A DNA stretch of 64,000 bases, taken from positions 676,001-740,000 of the forward strand of contig NZ_CP030117.1 of the NCBI RefSeq assembly GCF_001039275.2, given 5' to 3'. The position numbers and the translations under genes are program-made. Of the stretch, positions 42,549-50,590 are shown piece after piece (position 1 is the stretch's first letter; every line of letters starts with the position of its first letter). The notes beneath the pieces are model-generated. The model made no database searches and had not been told where the DNA came from. It worked only from the letters and a program-made list of their open reading frames with translations. This DNA is from Brevibacillus brevis. Its GTDB lineage: Bacteria; Bacillota; Bacilli; Brevibacillales; Brevibacillaceae.

Positions 42549-43604
42549 ATGAAACGAACAGTCAAATCGTCTCTCATGGTACTAGCCTTCATGCTCGTAA
42601 CAACCGCTTGCGGACAAAAGCCGGTGGACACCCAACCTAGTCCGCAGATACCTGATCCGATTGTGCAAACGCCACCGGAAACGAATCAGCCCATCGAGTA
42701 TGCGTATAGGGCACCGATGACAGGACTTGGCAGTCACGAAAACCTGGGGAGCAAACGACCCATCATGGTGATGATCAACAATGCTCCGCCCGCCCGTCCA
42801 CAAACAGGCATCAACAAAGCAGACATGATTTATGAGGTACTGTCCGAAGGGGAAATGACCCGCTTTCTTGCGATATTCCAAAGCCAAAAACCGGAAGTAA
42901 TCGGACCTGTCCGCAGTATCCGCCCTTATTTTATCCAGATCGGGACTGGTTTTGATGCGGTCCTCGTTCACGCGGGAGGCAGTCCGGATGCACTGGAAAC
43001 CTTGGCGCGAAAAGACCTCAGTCATCTGGATGAAATCCCGAACGGTCAATACTTTTGGAGAGAAAAGTTCCGCAAAATGCCACATAACCTGTACACCAAG
43101 CCAGAACTCTTGGAAAAAGCGATGCAGGATAAAGGGATGCGTCAAACGGCAGAGGTGCCTCACTTCACGTTCCTGCCGGAGGATGCCGAGGTCAAGGAAG
43201 GCGAGCCTGCTACACAGGTAGATCTGACTTTCCACTCATTGAATAAAGCTGCTTTTACATATGATGCCGAGCAAAAGAAATACATGCGCTTTACGGCAGG
43301 CAAGCCGCATTTGGACTTGAGTGACAAGAAACAGTTGTCCACGACCAATCTGTTGGTCATCTCTGCCAAACACCGCGTGCTGGATAAAGAAGGGCGTCTA
43401 TCGGTCGATGTAATCGGTCCGGGAGACGGTTATATATTCCAGCAAGGAAAAGCACGCAAGATAAAATGGAAGCGAAGCAATGGAGTTATCCGTGCCTATG
43501 AGGACGCGGCTTTGACGCAAGAAGTACCGCTTTTGCCCGGAAATACATGGGTGTCCATATTGCCGAACTCACCGGGTCTGTCGAAGTCGCTCAAGTTCCA
43601 GTAA
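42549..43604 (+). CDS. yerB: DUF3048 lipoprotein (YerB)
   Basis: This 351-residue lipoprotein has a signal peptide ending in LVTTAC with a lipobox cysteine, a Pro-rich linker, and the DUF3048 domain (GSKRPIMVMINNAPPARPQTG; GPVRSIRPYF; LVHAGGSPDA). It matches the family's usual length of about 340. Start ATG 42549 follows GAAAGGAGC; a longer frame from 42432 is rejected since it would hide the signal peptide. In Bacillus subtilis yerB sits upstream of yerC and pcrB, as here. Its biochemical role is not established. Confidence 0.9.
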   Translation: MKRTVKSSLMVLAFMLVTTACGQKPVDTQPSPQIPDPIVQTPPETNQPIEYAYRAPMTGLGSHENLGSKRPIMVMINNAPPARPQTGINKADMIYEVLSEGEMTRFLAIFQSQKPEVIGPVRSIRPYFIQIGTGFDAVLVHAGGSPDALETLARKDLSHLDEIPNGQYFWREKFRKMPHNLYTKPELLEKAMQDKGMRQTAEVPHFTFLPEDAEVKEGEPATQVDLTFHSLNKAAFTYDAEQKKYMRFTAGKPHLDLSDKKQLSTTNLLVISAKHRVLDKEGRLSVDVIGPGDGYIFQQGKARKIKWKRSNGVIRAYEDAALTQEVPLLPGNTWVSILPNSPGLSKSLKFQ

Positions 43605-43723
43605 GGATTAGGGCTTGCGGATGAAGGCGGTTTCTTCTAAGATAATTGTTGAAGCTTTAGTGCTTAAAAATTGTACAGTGAGAAACCGCTCGAAAGACGG
43701 ACTATATAACAGAGGTGACAGAC

Positions 43724-44014
43724 ATGCAATTGGAAAAATTAAAAGGAAAAGGGCTCGAGCAGTTGTTTGAAGCTGTTCTTTCCCTGGAAACGATGGAAGA
43801 GTGCTATCAATTTTTTGACGATTTGTGCACGGTGAACGAAATGCAGTCGCTCGCACAGCGTCTGGAAGTGGCGAGAATGCTCCGCAAGGGCTTTACTTAC
43901 AATCAGATTGAAGCAGAAACCGGCGCAAGTACGGCGACCATTTCTCGCGTCAAACGCTGTTTGAACTATGGAAATGACGGATATCAGATGGCGCTTGAGC
44001 GGATCGGAAAATAG
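43724..44014 (+). CDS. yerC: YerC/TrpR-family DNA-binding protein
   Basis: This 96-residue helical protein contains a TrpR/YerC-type helix-turn-helix (EMQSLAQRLEVARMLRKGFTYNQIEAETGASTATISRVKRCL). Start ATG 43724 has AGAGGTGAC upstream. The C-terminal helix ends YGNDGYQMALER, as in YerC proteins. It is followed by pcrB after 17 bases, consistent with the conserved yerB-yerC-pcrB order. It probably regulates transcription as a dimer; its targets are unknown. Confidence 0.9.
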   Translation: MQLEKLKGKGLEQLFEAVLSLETMEECYQFFDDLCTVNEMQSLAQRLEVARMLRKGFTYNQIEAETGASTATISRVKRCLNYGNDGYQMALERIGK

Positions 44015-44031
44015 CTAGGAGGCAGGCAACG

Positions 44032-44727
44032 TTGATTGACTATCGTGGCTGGCGCCATACATTTAAACTAGACCCGGATAAAACAATCGATGACGAGGCC
44101 TTGGAGGCGATTTGCGAGTCCGGAACAGATGCGATCATTGTAGGCGGCACGTACGGTGTGACCTATGACAATACACTCGAATTGATGTCGCGATTGCGTC
44201 GTTATGCAGTACCGGCTGTCCTGGAGATTTCCTCGCTGGATGCGGTTGTGCCGGGATTTGATTCGTACTTGATCCCGCTCGTACTGAACGCTGGCGATCC
44301 AGACTGGATTTTTGCTCCGCATGTATCGGGGCTTCAAGCGTTTGGCTCTTATATTCATTGGGATGAGATCATTACAGAAGGATATATCATCGCCAATCCA
44401 GAAGCGGGCGTAGCACAACTGACGAAAGCACGTCCGATTGCGGATGCCTCGCAGGCCAAAGCGTATGCGCAGGTAGCGACGAACATTTGTCGTTTGCCGA
44501 TTGTCTACATGGAGTACAGCGGTACATACGGCGATCCGGCAATCGTAAAGGCTGCCAAAGCAGGCGCTGGTGAAGCCCACCTCTTTTATGGCGGCGGGAT
44601 TCGTAACCCTGAGCAAGCGGCAGAAATGGCTGCGATTGCAGATACGGTTGTTGTAGGGAATGTCATTTATGATGATCTCGCTGCTGCATTGGCTACCGTG
44701 AAGGCCGTTAAGGGAACAAGCAACTAA
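44032..44727 (+). CDS. pcrB: heptaprenylglyceryl phosphate synthase (PcrB)
   Basis: This 231-residue TIM-barrel enzyme transfers a heptaprenyl (C35) group from heptaprenyl diphosphate to glycerol-1-phosphate. Recognised segments include ICESGTDAIIVGGTYG, VYMEYSGTYGDP and HLFYGGGIRNPEQAAEMA (phosphate-binding end). The size is typical of PcrB proteins. TTG 44032 follows AGGAGGCAGG. It closes the yerB-yerC-pcrB group. Here pcrA and ligA lie 16 kb further on, not adjacent as in Bacillus subtilis. Confidence 0.92.
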   Translation: MIDYRGWRHTFKLDPDKTIDDEALEAICESGTDAIIVGGTYGVTYDNTLELMSRLRRYAVPAVLEISSLDAVVPGFDSYLIPLVLNAGDPDWIFAPHVSGLQAFGSYIHWDEIITEGYIIANPEAGVAQLTKARPIADASQAKAYAQVATNICRLPIVYMEYSGTYGDPAIVKAAKAGAGEAHLFYGGGIRNPEQAAEMAAIADTVVVGNVIYDDLAAALATVKAVKGTSN

Positions 44728-44770
44728 AAAGCCACCTCCCCAACTTATGATTGGGCGAGGTGGTTTTTCA
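44726..44770. terminator. bidirectional intrinsic terminator after pcrB
   Basis: GCCACCTC-CCCAA pairs with TTGGG-CGAGGTGG over a short loop, with A- and T-runs on both sides. It ends pcrB and the convergent anti-sigma gene. Confidence 0.9.
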
Positions 44771-44778
44771 TGTTTGCT

Positions 44779-46479
44779 TTAGTTTTTCAAGGGAAGGGTT
44801 ACGCTCCAGTCGACATCTTTGTTTTCTATCAATTGCTCTTTAATTGTAAAAGTCAGTTCTTTCGGGATAGCTTTCAGATCTTTCACCAAATCGAGTGGAC
44901 CGCTCAAGACAATATTGCCTTTTGCATCTCTTGTGAGTGAGCCTTCGAAATAGCCGATGTATTTATTGCCATTTTCATCAACTGCTGCAAATTTATTTAC
45001 GTCTGCAACGCCTGGTGCCAAGGTTGCATCCAGTTGCATCGTTGCATTCATTCTCTTCTCGTTCCGAATCGTTTCTTCTTTTACCGTAAAATTCGAGAAG
45101 GTGAACACGTTTCCATCATGTTCTGTTGTGACGGGCTTGTTTTTCATCTCATCAATGGACAGCTTTTGCTCAAAGTCTGCGGGAGTGGTTTGATAGGTCG
45201 CTCCCACTCTAAAGGTCAGGTCTTTATCCGTTGGCAAGGAGTGAAATGTGAGAAAGTTAACGATTTTGCCTGTAGGTGAGTCATCGACAATACGGACATC
45301 ATAGTTTCTGGCTACATTTTTGTAATATGGCTGCGGGTACCTCTCCTTGTTCCCTCGGTCCATTTCGCTCCATTTCGCAAGCACCTCTCCCGTATCATCC
45401 ACAATTTCATAGGTAAGATCCTGAGAGGTATACTCTGCCAAGGTGTTCTCGATGACGAATTCCATCTGGCCTGGTGTCACCATGACTTGTTTGAGATCAA
45501 TCAATTCGCCATTTGGAGCAGTGTATTGTTTATGGATGGGAACAATTTTTGTGTCTTTTTTCGCTTTGGAAATGTCAATCGGAAAGGTAACCTTCCATTT
45601 TCCGTCAAGGCCTTCGACATCCTTGATCACAAGATCGATGATCAATTCATCTGGAATCTCGCTCGTATCACTAAAAAACGTTTGGATGGGACGACTGAGC
45701 ATAACTAGCTCGCTCTGTCCTTTTACTGATATCAAATCATTATGCCCGTTTTGAAATTCCTCATCGTAGTTTGTATACGTCTTGCCATCCTTATCTGTTA
45801 TTTTCAATTCATAGGATGTACCTTCGTCCTGCAAAACACGAGAGAACAGATCCTCAATTGGTTTTCCATTCTGATCCTTGATGGTAAATAGAATTCTGAC
45901 ATCCCTTGAGTCCGCCATGACTTCTTTTACTTCAAGGGTCATTCCATTATCGACAGCTTTCAGATCCACTTTTTTGTTATAGCCTTCTTGAAGGCCACGT
46001 TGGATGAGGAGGTTTGTGGAGGCTAGTGTTTCAAAAAGGCTGCTCTCTTGCGTCTGCTTCATCTGAGGTTTGATGGTAGAGGCATACAAACCATGTACAT
46101 ATGTTGCAAAAGAAGGCGAGGTAAGTGTTCCAAAATAGACGACTGCTGCTATTCCTGCTACGGCGATCGTTGCTTTTTTCACGATATCCAGACTCCTTTT
46201 TTTCCAATTGATTTTTTTTTGTAATTTTTGTCTTTCTGATCGTTTCAGAACGTGTATAGGGTAAGGGGGAAGATTCGCCATGATGTCATGAATGACTGTT
46301 TCGGACGGTTCGGCTGTCGCCAGTGATTCTTCCGGGTCCTCCAGCTCATCCAGCTCCTGCTTCAACTTACGCTGGCAATGACGGCATTCTTCCAAATGGG
46401 CGGCCATGACCTCGGCTTCCTCTGGCTCAAGAAGGTCGTATAGATACAAAGCAATTTGCCCTTTATCTAAGCATTTCAT
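44779..46479 (-). CDS. anti-sigma factor with N-terminal zinc finger and DUF4179 extracellular part
   Basis: This 566-residue single-pass membrane protein has a cytoplasmic anti-sigma zinc finger at its N-terminus (MAAHLEECRHCQRKL, with H-x3-C-x2-C). A membrane helix near residues 104-122 (ATIAVAGIAAVVYFGTL) follows, then a large extracellular beta-rich region with DUF4179-like and DUF5643-like domains. It overlaps by four bases the sigma gene upstream, the standard layout of an ECF sigma/anti-sigma pair. It should hold its sigma factor inactive until an envelope signal acts on the outer domain. The specific signal is unknown. Confidence 0.85.
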   Translation of the reverse strand: MKCLDKGQIALYLYDLLEPEEAEVMAAHLEECRHCQRKLKQELDELEDPEESLATAEPSETVIHDIMANLPPYPIHVLKRSERQKLQKKINWKKRSLDIVKKATIAVAGIAAVVYFGTLTSPSFATYVHGLYASTIKPQMKQTQESSLFETLASTNLLIQRGLQEGYNKKVDLKAVDNGMTLEVKEVMADSRDVRILFTIKDQNGKPIEDLFSRVLQDEGTSYELKITDKDGKTYTNYDEEFQNGHNDLISVKGQSELVMLSRPIQTFFSDTSEIPDELIIDLVIKDVEGLDGKWKVTFPIDISKAKKDTKIVPIHKQYTAPNGELIDLKQVMVTPGQMEFVIENTLAEYTSQDLTYEIVDDTGEVLAKWSEMDRGNKERYPQPYYKNVARNYDVRIVDDSPTGKIVNFLTFHSLPTDKDLTFRVGATYQTTPADFEQKLSIDEMKNKPVTTEHDGNVFTFSNFTVKEETIRNEKRMNATMQLDATLAPGVADVNKFAAVDENGNKYIGYFEGSLTRDAKGNIVLSGPLDLVKDLKAIPKELTFTIKEQLIENKDVDWSVTLPLKN

Positions 46480-47033
46480 AGATGAAAGTCCCCCCTTTGC
46501 CCTGCATGCCCGATTGCTTCCCTGAGCTTGTCTTTTCCACGAGACAGGCGCGTCCGCACAGTACTCGACGGAATCGACAGCCGATGGCTGATTTCCTCAC
46601 AACTCAATGATTCGAAGTAGCGCATTTCGAGGACGATCCGATACTTTTCTTCGACGGACATCATCCTTTGACGCAACAGGCGCTGACCCTCCTTATTCAG
46701 AAAGGCAACCTCCGGTGTATGGCTATCCACTGGTTCTATCTCTTCGCTGGCGGTGAGCTGCTGCTTTCGCTTGCGTTTACGCAGCTCGTCCAGACAGTGG
46801 TTGGCTGCTATCCGGTACAACCATGCAGAAAAATCGTAGTTTGTTTTATATTCTGGTAAATGGTAGTACGTCTTGATGAAAATTTCCTGCACGATATCTT
46901 GGGCATCTGGTGTGTGTCCCAGCATTTTACGAAGAATGGAACTTACTTTTCCGTGGTATCTGGAAATGATCTCGGAGTAGGAGTCTTTGTTTCCTTGCAA
47001 GACCCGCCCGATGATCACTCGATCTTCCTCCAT
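46476..47033 (-). CDS. ECF-type sigma factor
   Basis: This 185-residue ECF sigma factor shows region 2 (DSYSEIISRYHGKVSSILRKMLG...DAQDIVQEIFIKTYYHLP, WLYRIAANHCLDELRKRKRK) and region 4 (SVEEKYRIVLEMRYFESLSCEEISHRLSIPSSTVRTRLSRGKDKLR). Start ATG 47033 follows GGGGGAG; a longer frame to 47144 is rejected as it lacks a ribosome site. It is cotranscribed with the anti-sigma gene. A hairpin-like dyad with A/T tails (about 47048-47085) lies in its leader, which may attenuate it. Confidence 0.88.
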   Translation of the reverse strand: MEEDRVIIGRVLQGNKDSYSEIISRYHGKVSSILRKMLGHTPDAQDIVQEIFIKTYYHLPEYKTNYDFSAWLYRIAANHCLDELRKRKRKQQLTASEEIEPVDSHTPEVAFLNKEGQRLLRQRMMSVEEKYRIVLEMRYFESLSCEEISHRLSIPSSTVRTRLSRGKDKLREAIGHAGQRGDFHL

Positions 47034-47308
47034 TTGTGCTCCCCCTAGGCAAAAAAGGCTCGCTGCGCAGCTTTTCCTTTTTTGATCAAACAAAAGTGAT
47101 CTTGGTGAAATTTTCCTATTACATACTAGTACTACGAATCCCAAAAGGAAAGCGTCCCAAAATCAGGGCGATTTTCCAAAAACGATATAAATCTTTTCCA
47201 AAAAGAAGGAACTTTAAGAATTTTAATAGAAAATGGAAGGAAAATCCTATTGCGTACGAAATAAATAGTCAAATATTACCAAAATATATAATATTTTGCT
47301 AATATTTG

Positions 47309-47337
47309 TAGATTTCTGTAAATTCATGAAATATAAT
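47309..47337 (+). promoter_or_regulatory. probable promoter of the peptide gene
   Basis: The intergenic stretch 47034-47379 is AT-rich and has no gene. It contains TATAAT at 47332-47337 with TAGATT 17 bases upstream (a weak -35), 43 bases before the 18-codon peptide ATG. The -10 box is perfect and the -35 poor, so the promoter may need an activator. Confidence 0.55.
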
Positions 47338-47379
47338 GAACTTGTCTTCATTTTCGATCATAGAGAGGAGGAACTATCC

Positions 47380-47436
47380 ATGAAAATCCAAGCGAAAAAA
47401 GTTGAAAGCGTTCGCACTACTGCAGTAGCAGCTTAA
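47380..47436 (+). CDS. 18-residue peptide, candidate RiPP precursor
   Basis: The 18-codon frame encodes MKIQAKKVESVRTTAVAA. It is supported by GAGAGGAGG, a perfect ribosome site eight bases upstream, by a TATAAT promoter box, by an attenuator-like terminator directly after the stop, and by the E1-type enzyme gene downstream. This matches the microcin C layout (short mccA, hairpin, mccB). Unlike MccA peptides (seven residues ending in Asn), this is longer and ends in Ala-Ala. The Lys-rich front (KIQAKKVESVR) could be a leader read by the RRE domains, and TTAVAA the modified core. That assignment is inference. It could instead be a short leader/attenuation peptide. Confidence 0.7.
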   Translation: MKIQAKKVESVRTTAVAA

Positions 47437-47446
47437 TTCTCTTAAG

Positions 47447-47482
47447 AAAAGGGGGAGTAGCACACGAGCTATTCCCTTTTTT
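47447..47482 (+). terminator. intrinsic terminator/attenuator between peptide gene and E1 enzyme gene
   Basis: GGGAGTAGC pairs with GCTATTCCC (one G-U) over ACACGA, flanked by AAAA and TTTTTT. Partial read-through would give much more peptide message than enzyme message, as known for mccA-mccB. Confidence 0.85.
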
Positions 47483-47530
47483 CATCTAAAATGAGCCGGG
47501 TTAGCGAACCCCACCATTGGGAGGAGTTTT

Positions 47531-48685
47531 ATGGAACGTCGTCCTTTATTTAAACCAGTGCATCCCGTCTATGAAGTGACAGAGAAGATGATCCGCTTGG
47601 GGGAGGCTCCTGGCTATACCTTCGAATTGGAAGACGAGAATGGGTCCATCCGCAAGATGATCAAACTGATGGATGGCACTCGTACTGTCGGTGACATACA
47701 TACATTATTGGTTGTCGATTACCCTGAAATTACGTATGAAGAAATATCGGAAGCAGTGGAATCACTGAGTGGCTTGGGCTTCCTGATGGATCAGGCGAAG
47801 GAAGAGGCTTCCGTCCTGACTTCGGAACAAAAGGAAAGATATAAAGCGAATATCCGCTACTTCTCCTTGTTTACCGATCTCAATCAAAGTCCAAGCGAGC
47901 TACAGGAACAGGTAAGTAGAAAAAAAGTGACGATCTTAGGGATGGGTGCCTTTGGCTCTACGCTACTGGTCAATCTGGTAGGAGCCGGAATCCAGCATAT
48001 CAAGCTCGTGGATTTTGATAGAGTAGAGCTCAGCAATTTGAACAGGCAAATGGTCTTTAACGAGCGTGATATTGGTCGCTTGAAGGTGGAAGCGGCACGT
48101 GATTTCATCGGAAGGCTTCATTCTGAGGTATTGATTGAAACGGAGACGATGCAAATCAAGTCCAGTGAAGACGTGGAGCGGGTTATTGCCGGTAGTGACC
48201 TCGTGATGCTTGCAGCCGATCAGCCCTTTTTCTTTTTGCAGAGATGGGTGAATCATGCCTGCACCAAGCTGCAAATCCCGTTCATTGCTGGTGGATTCAA
48301 CCTCATCGAAGGACAGTTCTTCATGGTAGAACCGGGCAAGACAGGCTGTATCGACTGCATGCATTTGCATCGTTCTAGACAGATTGAGGACTATCCGCAG
48401 TTGATCCAAAGGCTGCTCGATACCAACTTTATTCTGCCTACCGCCACCATTGCGCCTAACACCATGATGATTACGGGAATGATGGCTTCCGATGCAATCA
48501 GGTATTTGACAGGAATTGCTCCGGTACAATCTGCGGGCAAATTTATCATTTTCGATTTCAACACGTTGGAAAAGAGCGTGTTTTTTGAGTGGGAGCGAAA
48601 TGAAGCCGAATGCCCGACTTGCGGAGGTGGCAGCGGAGCGGAGCCGATTTTTCATATCAAGAGAAGTGAAGTGCTCGCAAAGTAA
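47531..48685 (+). CDS. MccB/ThiF-like E1 adenylating enzyme with N-terminal PqqD-like domain
   Basis: This 384-residue protein probably adenylates the C-terminus of the adjacent peptide. Residues about 30-90 form a PqqD/RRE-like winged helix (IKLMDGTRTVGDI, ITYEEISEAVESLSGLGFL) as at the MccB N-terminus. The E1 core has the nucleotide loop GMGAFG (137-142), DFDRVELSNLNRQ with N171-R172-Q173, and a zinc tetrad C273/C276 (CIDC) and C361/C364 (CPTC). The ATG has GGGAGGAG upstream. The zinc and ATP motifs are intact. Neighbours are the peptide gene before and the membrane protease after. A catalytic Cys typical of ubiquitin E1s is not evident. A plain ThiF/MoeB role is less likely because of the RRE and context. 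Confidence 0.8.
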   Translation: MERRPLFKPVHPVYEVTEKMIRLGEAPGYTFELEDENGSIRKMIKLMDGTRTVGDIHTLLVVDYPEITYEEISEAVESLSGLGFLMDQAKEEASVLTSEQKERYKANIRYFSLFTDLNQSPSELQEQVSRKKVTILGMGAFGSTLLVNLVGAGIQHIKLVDFDRVELSNLNRQMVFNERDIGRLKVEAARDFIGRLHSEVLIETETMQIKSSEDVERVIAGSDLVMLAADQPFFFLQRWVNHACTKLQIPFIAGGFNLIEGQFFMVEPGKTGCIDCMHLHRSRQIEDYPQLIQRLLDTNFILPTATIAPNTMMITGMMASDAIRYLTGIAPVQSAGKFIIFDFNTLEKSVFFEWERNEAECPTCGGGSGAEPIFHIKRSEVLAK

Positions 48686-48721
48686 AGAGTCGTTCCTGTA
48701 AGAGAGGAAGGTGTCTGTCAA

Positions 48722-49960
48722 TTGAATATCTCGGGAGATAGCATTCTCAAGATGCACCCGCTTGCGCGACGGGCGGAAAACGAGGAAGAGATCCTCATTG
48801 GGCGAACAGATATCAGCAATTTCATTGTGCTTCCGGCCATTGGTGTCGAGATCATCGATATGCTGGATGAAGGGAAGAGCATCAATGAAGTCGCGACGAT
48901 CATGGAAGAACAGTTGGGCGAACCGGTAGATGTGCTTGACTTTGCTCAGGATTTAATTGCTTCCTATCAATTTGTGTATATGGCAGATGGAGAAGTTGTC
49001 AACGAACCAGTACCAGTAGTGGATCATTTCTCTTGGATCAAGCAGGGTACGGGTCAGTTTTTCTTTAACCGTGTTGCCTTTGGATTATACGGTATCTTAT
49101 TTGTCACAGGTCTTTTGATTTGTGTGTTTACGGGCAAGTATATCCCGGTCTATTCCGATATTTTTGTTTCTTCTTCCGTGACGGTTTCGGTAGTGGTTTC
49201 TTTTTTGGCCACGTGGGTTTTTCTGTTTTTCCATGAGATGGCCCACTTGATGGCGGCTCGATCATTGGGGATCGGTAGTCGTATCGGTCTGGGGCATCGA
49301 CTTGTTTTTGCCGTAGCAGAGACGAACATGTCCAATATTGTTCTCGTTGAGCCACAGCGCAGATACAGGGCGTTTTTGGCGGGAATGTCCTGGGATGCGA
49401 TGTTTATGGGAATCGGTGTGATTCTGTTGTTTGCCAATGATCAAGGCTGGTTGACGCTTGTGCCCTTCATGGAAGCATTCATTCGTATGCTGAATGTGAT
49501 CCTGCTCATGGCTTTGGCCTTTCAGTTCATGGTTTTCATGCAGACCGACTTGTATTACGTGTTGGCAACCAAGTTCCAATGCTCCAATCTGATGGTGAAT
49601 ACACGCCTGTTTCTAAAAGCGAAATTCCGTTCCTTGACGCAGGATGAGCAGGAGGAATGGGAGTACGTAGCCGACCATGAGAAAAGAGTCATCCGCTGGT
49701 ATAGCTGGGTCTACTTGATTGGATCGGTGTGGGGAATCTGGTTCTTTGTCCAGTATCAGCTACGCATGGCGGTTGATTTCATTTGGATTATCGCCGACGA
49801 TATGAAAAACGCTCCGCTTCACTCGTGGGAGTTTTGGGACGGCATCCTGTTGATCCTGTTGGTTCTGGTTCCGTTTCTCATATTAGGCTGGTCGTGGATG
49901 AGAGCCTATCGACAACAGAGAAGCGAAAGAGAGCGAGCAAAATCCTTGCAGGGCACATAA
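48722..49960 (+). CDS. membrane HExxH metalloprotease with PqqD-like N-terminus
   Basis: This 412-residue protein has a PqqD/RRE-like domain at residues about 20-95 (LPAIGVEIIDMLDEGKSINEVATIMEE), then about six membrane helices. The first two bracket H171-E172-M-A-H175 (HEMAHLMAAR), a zinc HExxH motif, and D276 (FMQTDLYYVL) is the likely third ligand. It resembles YydH-type or M50-like peptide zinc proteases of RiPP clusters. It would cut the leader or export the product. TTG 48722 follows GAAGGTG at good distance. Its RRE suggests it recognises the same peptide as the E1 enzyme. No ABC exporter or immunity gene is adjacent. Confidence 0.8.
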   Translation: MNISGDSILKMHPLARRAENEEEILIGRTDISNFIVLPAIGVEIIDMLDEGKSINEVATIMEEQLGEPVDVLDFAQDLIASYQFVYMADGEVVNEPVPVVDHFSWIKQGTGQFFFNRVAFGLYGILFVTGLLICVFTGKYIPVYSDIFVSSSVTVSVVVSFLATWVFLFFHEMAHLMAARSLGIGSRIGLGHRLVFAVAETNMSNIVLVEPQRRYRAFLAGMSWDAMFMGIGVILLFANDQGWLTLVPFMEAFIRMLNVILLMALAFQFMVFMQTDLYYVLATKFQCSNLMVNTRLFLKAKFRSLTQDEQEEWEYVADHEKRVIRWYSWVYLIGSVWGIWFFVQYQLRMAVDFIWIIADDMKNAPLHSWEFWDGILLILLVLVPFLILGWSWMRAYRQQRSERERAKSLQGT

Positions 49961-50035
49961 TTTGCGTCTTCACCTTGCCAAGCTGTCCTGTTACGCTAGG
50001 GGGAAGAGAGATACCGAGGCAAAGGAAGTGCTCAC

Positions 50036-50521
50036 ATGAACCCGATGATCCAAAATATTATTCATCTGCGAAAAGAGGGGCATCTGGACGAAGCGATCCA
50101 GCTTGCCCTTCAGCTCGTTAGCCAATCCCCGACTGATCCTGTCGCCCATTATCAATGTGCGTGGTGCCACGACGCAGCCGGAATGGAGAAGGAAGCCGTT
50201 CCCTTTTACGAAAAAGCGATTGAGCTCGGACTGTCTGTCGAAGAAGACCTGCAAGGGGCATTACTCGGTCTGGGCAGTACGTATCGCACGCTGGGACAAT
50301 ACGAGCAGGCAGCAGCTACGCTCGCGAAGGGGATGCAGCAGTTCCCCGATGATCGTTCTTTTCCGATTTTTCTTTCCATGGCGTATTACAATCTTGGGAA
50401 GCACCACGCAGCCATGAATCTCCTCCTGAAAAACCTCGCAGAAACCTCAAGCGATCCTACGATTTTGGCCTATCAAAAAGCGATTCTGTTCTATGCAGAT
50501 GACCTGAATAAGACGTGGTAG
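50036..50521 (+). CDS. tetratricopeptide repeat protein
   Basis: This 161-residue helical protein consists of about four TPR units (HLDEAIQLALQLVSQSPTDPVAHYQCAWCHDAAG; YEKAIELGLSVEEDLQGALLGLGSTYRTLGQYEQAAATL; FLSMAYYNLGKHHAAM), a TPR_5-like protein common in Bacillus-type genomes. ATG 50036 has AAAGGAAGTG. It is 75 bases after the protease gene and could be cotranscribed, but no function in peptide maturation follows from the fold. A general scaffold role is possible. Confidence 0.8.
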   Translation: MNPMIQNIIHLRKEGHLDEAIQLALQLVSQSPTDPVAHYQCAWCHDAAGMEKEAVPFYEKAIELGLSVEEDLQGALLGLGSTYRTLGQYEQAAATLAKGMQQFPDDRSFPIFLSMAYYNLGKHHAAMNLLLKNLAETSSDPTILAYQKAILFYADDLNKTW

Positions 50522-50590
50522 CGCCATACCTTTCCATTTGCAGGAAAACAGTCGCCTCCCGTTGTACAAGTACAACAGCGGGAGGTGCCT

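Noticed and set aside
47048-47085. Terminator in the leader of the ECF sigma gene
   Set aside because: The A/T flanks and inner GCTGCGCAGC dyad have practically no loop. The evidence is too weak for a separate feature and is only mentioned with the sigma gene.
47491-47553. A 20-codon ATG frame just before the E1 gene as another precursor peptide
   Set aside because: No ribosome site, and it overlaps the E1 start region. The 47380 frame has the SD and terminator.
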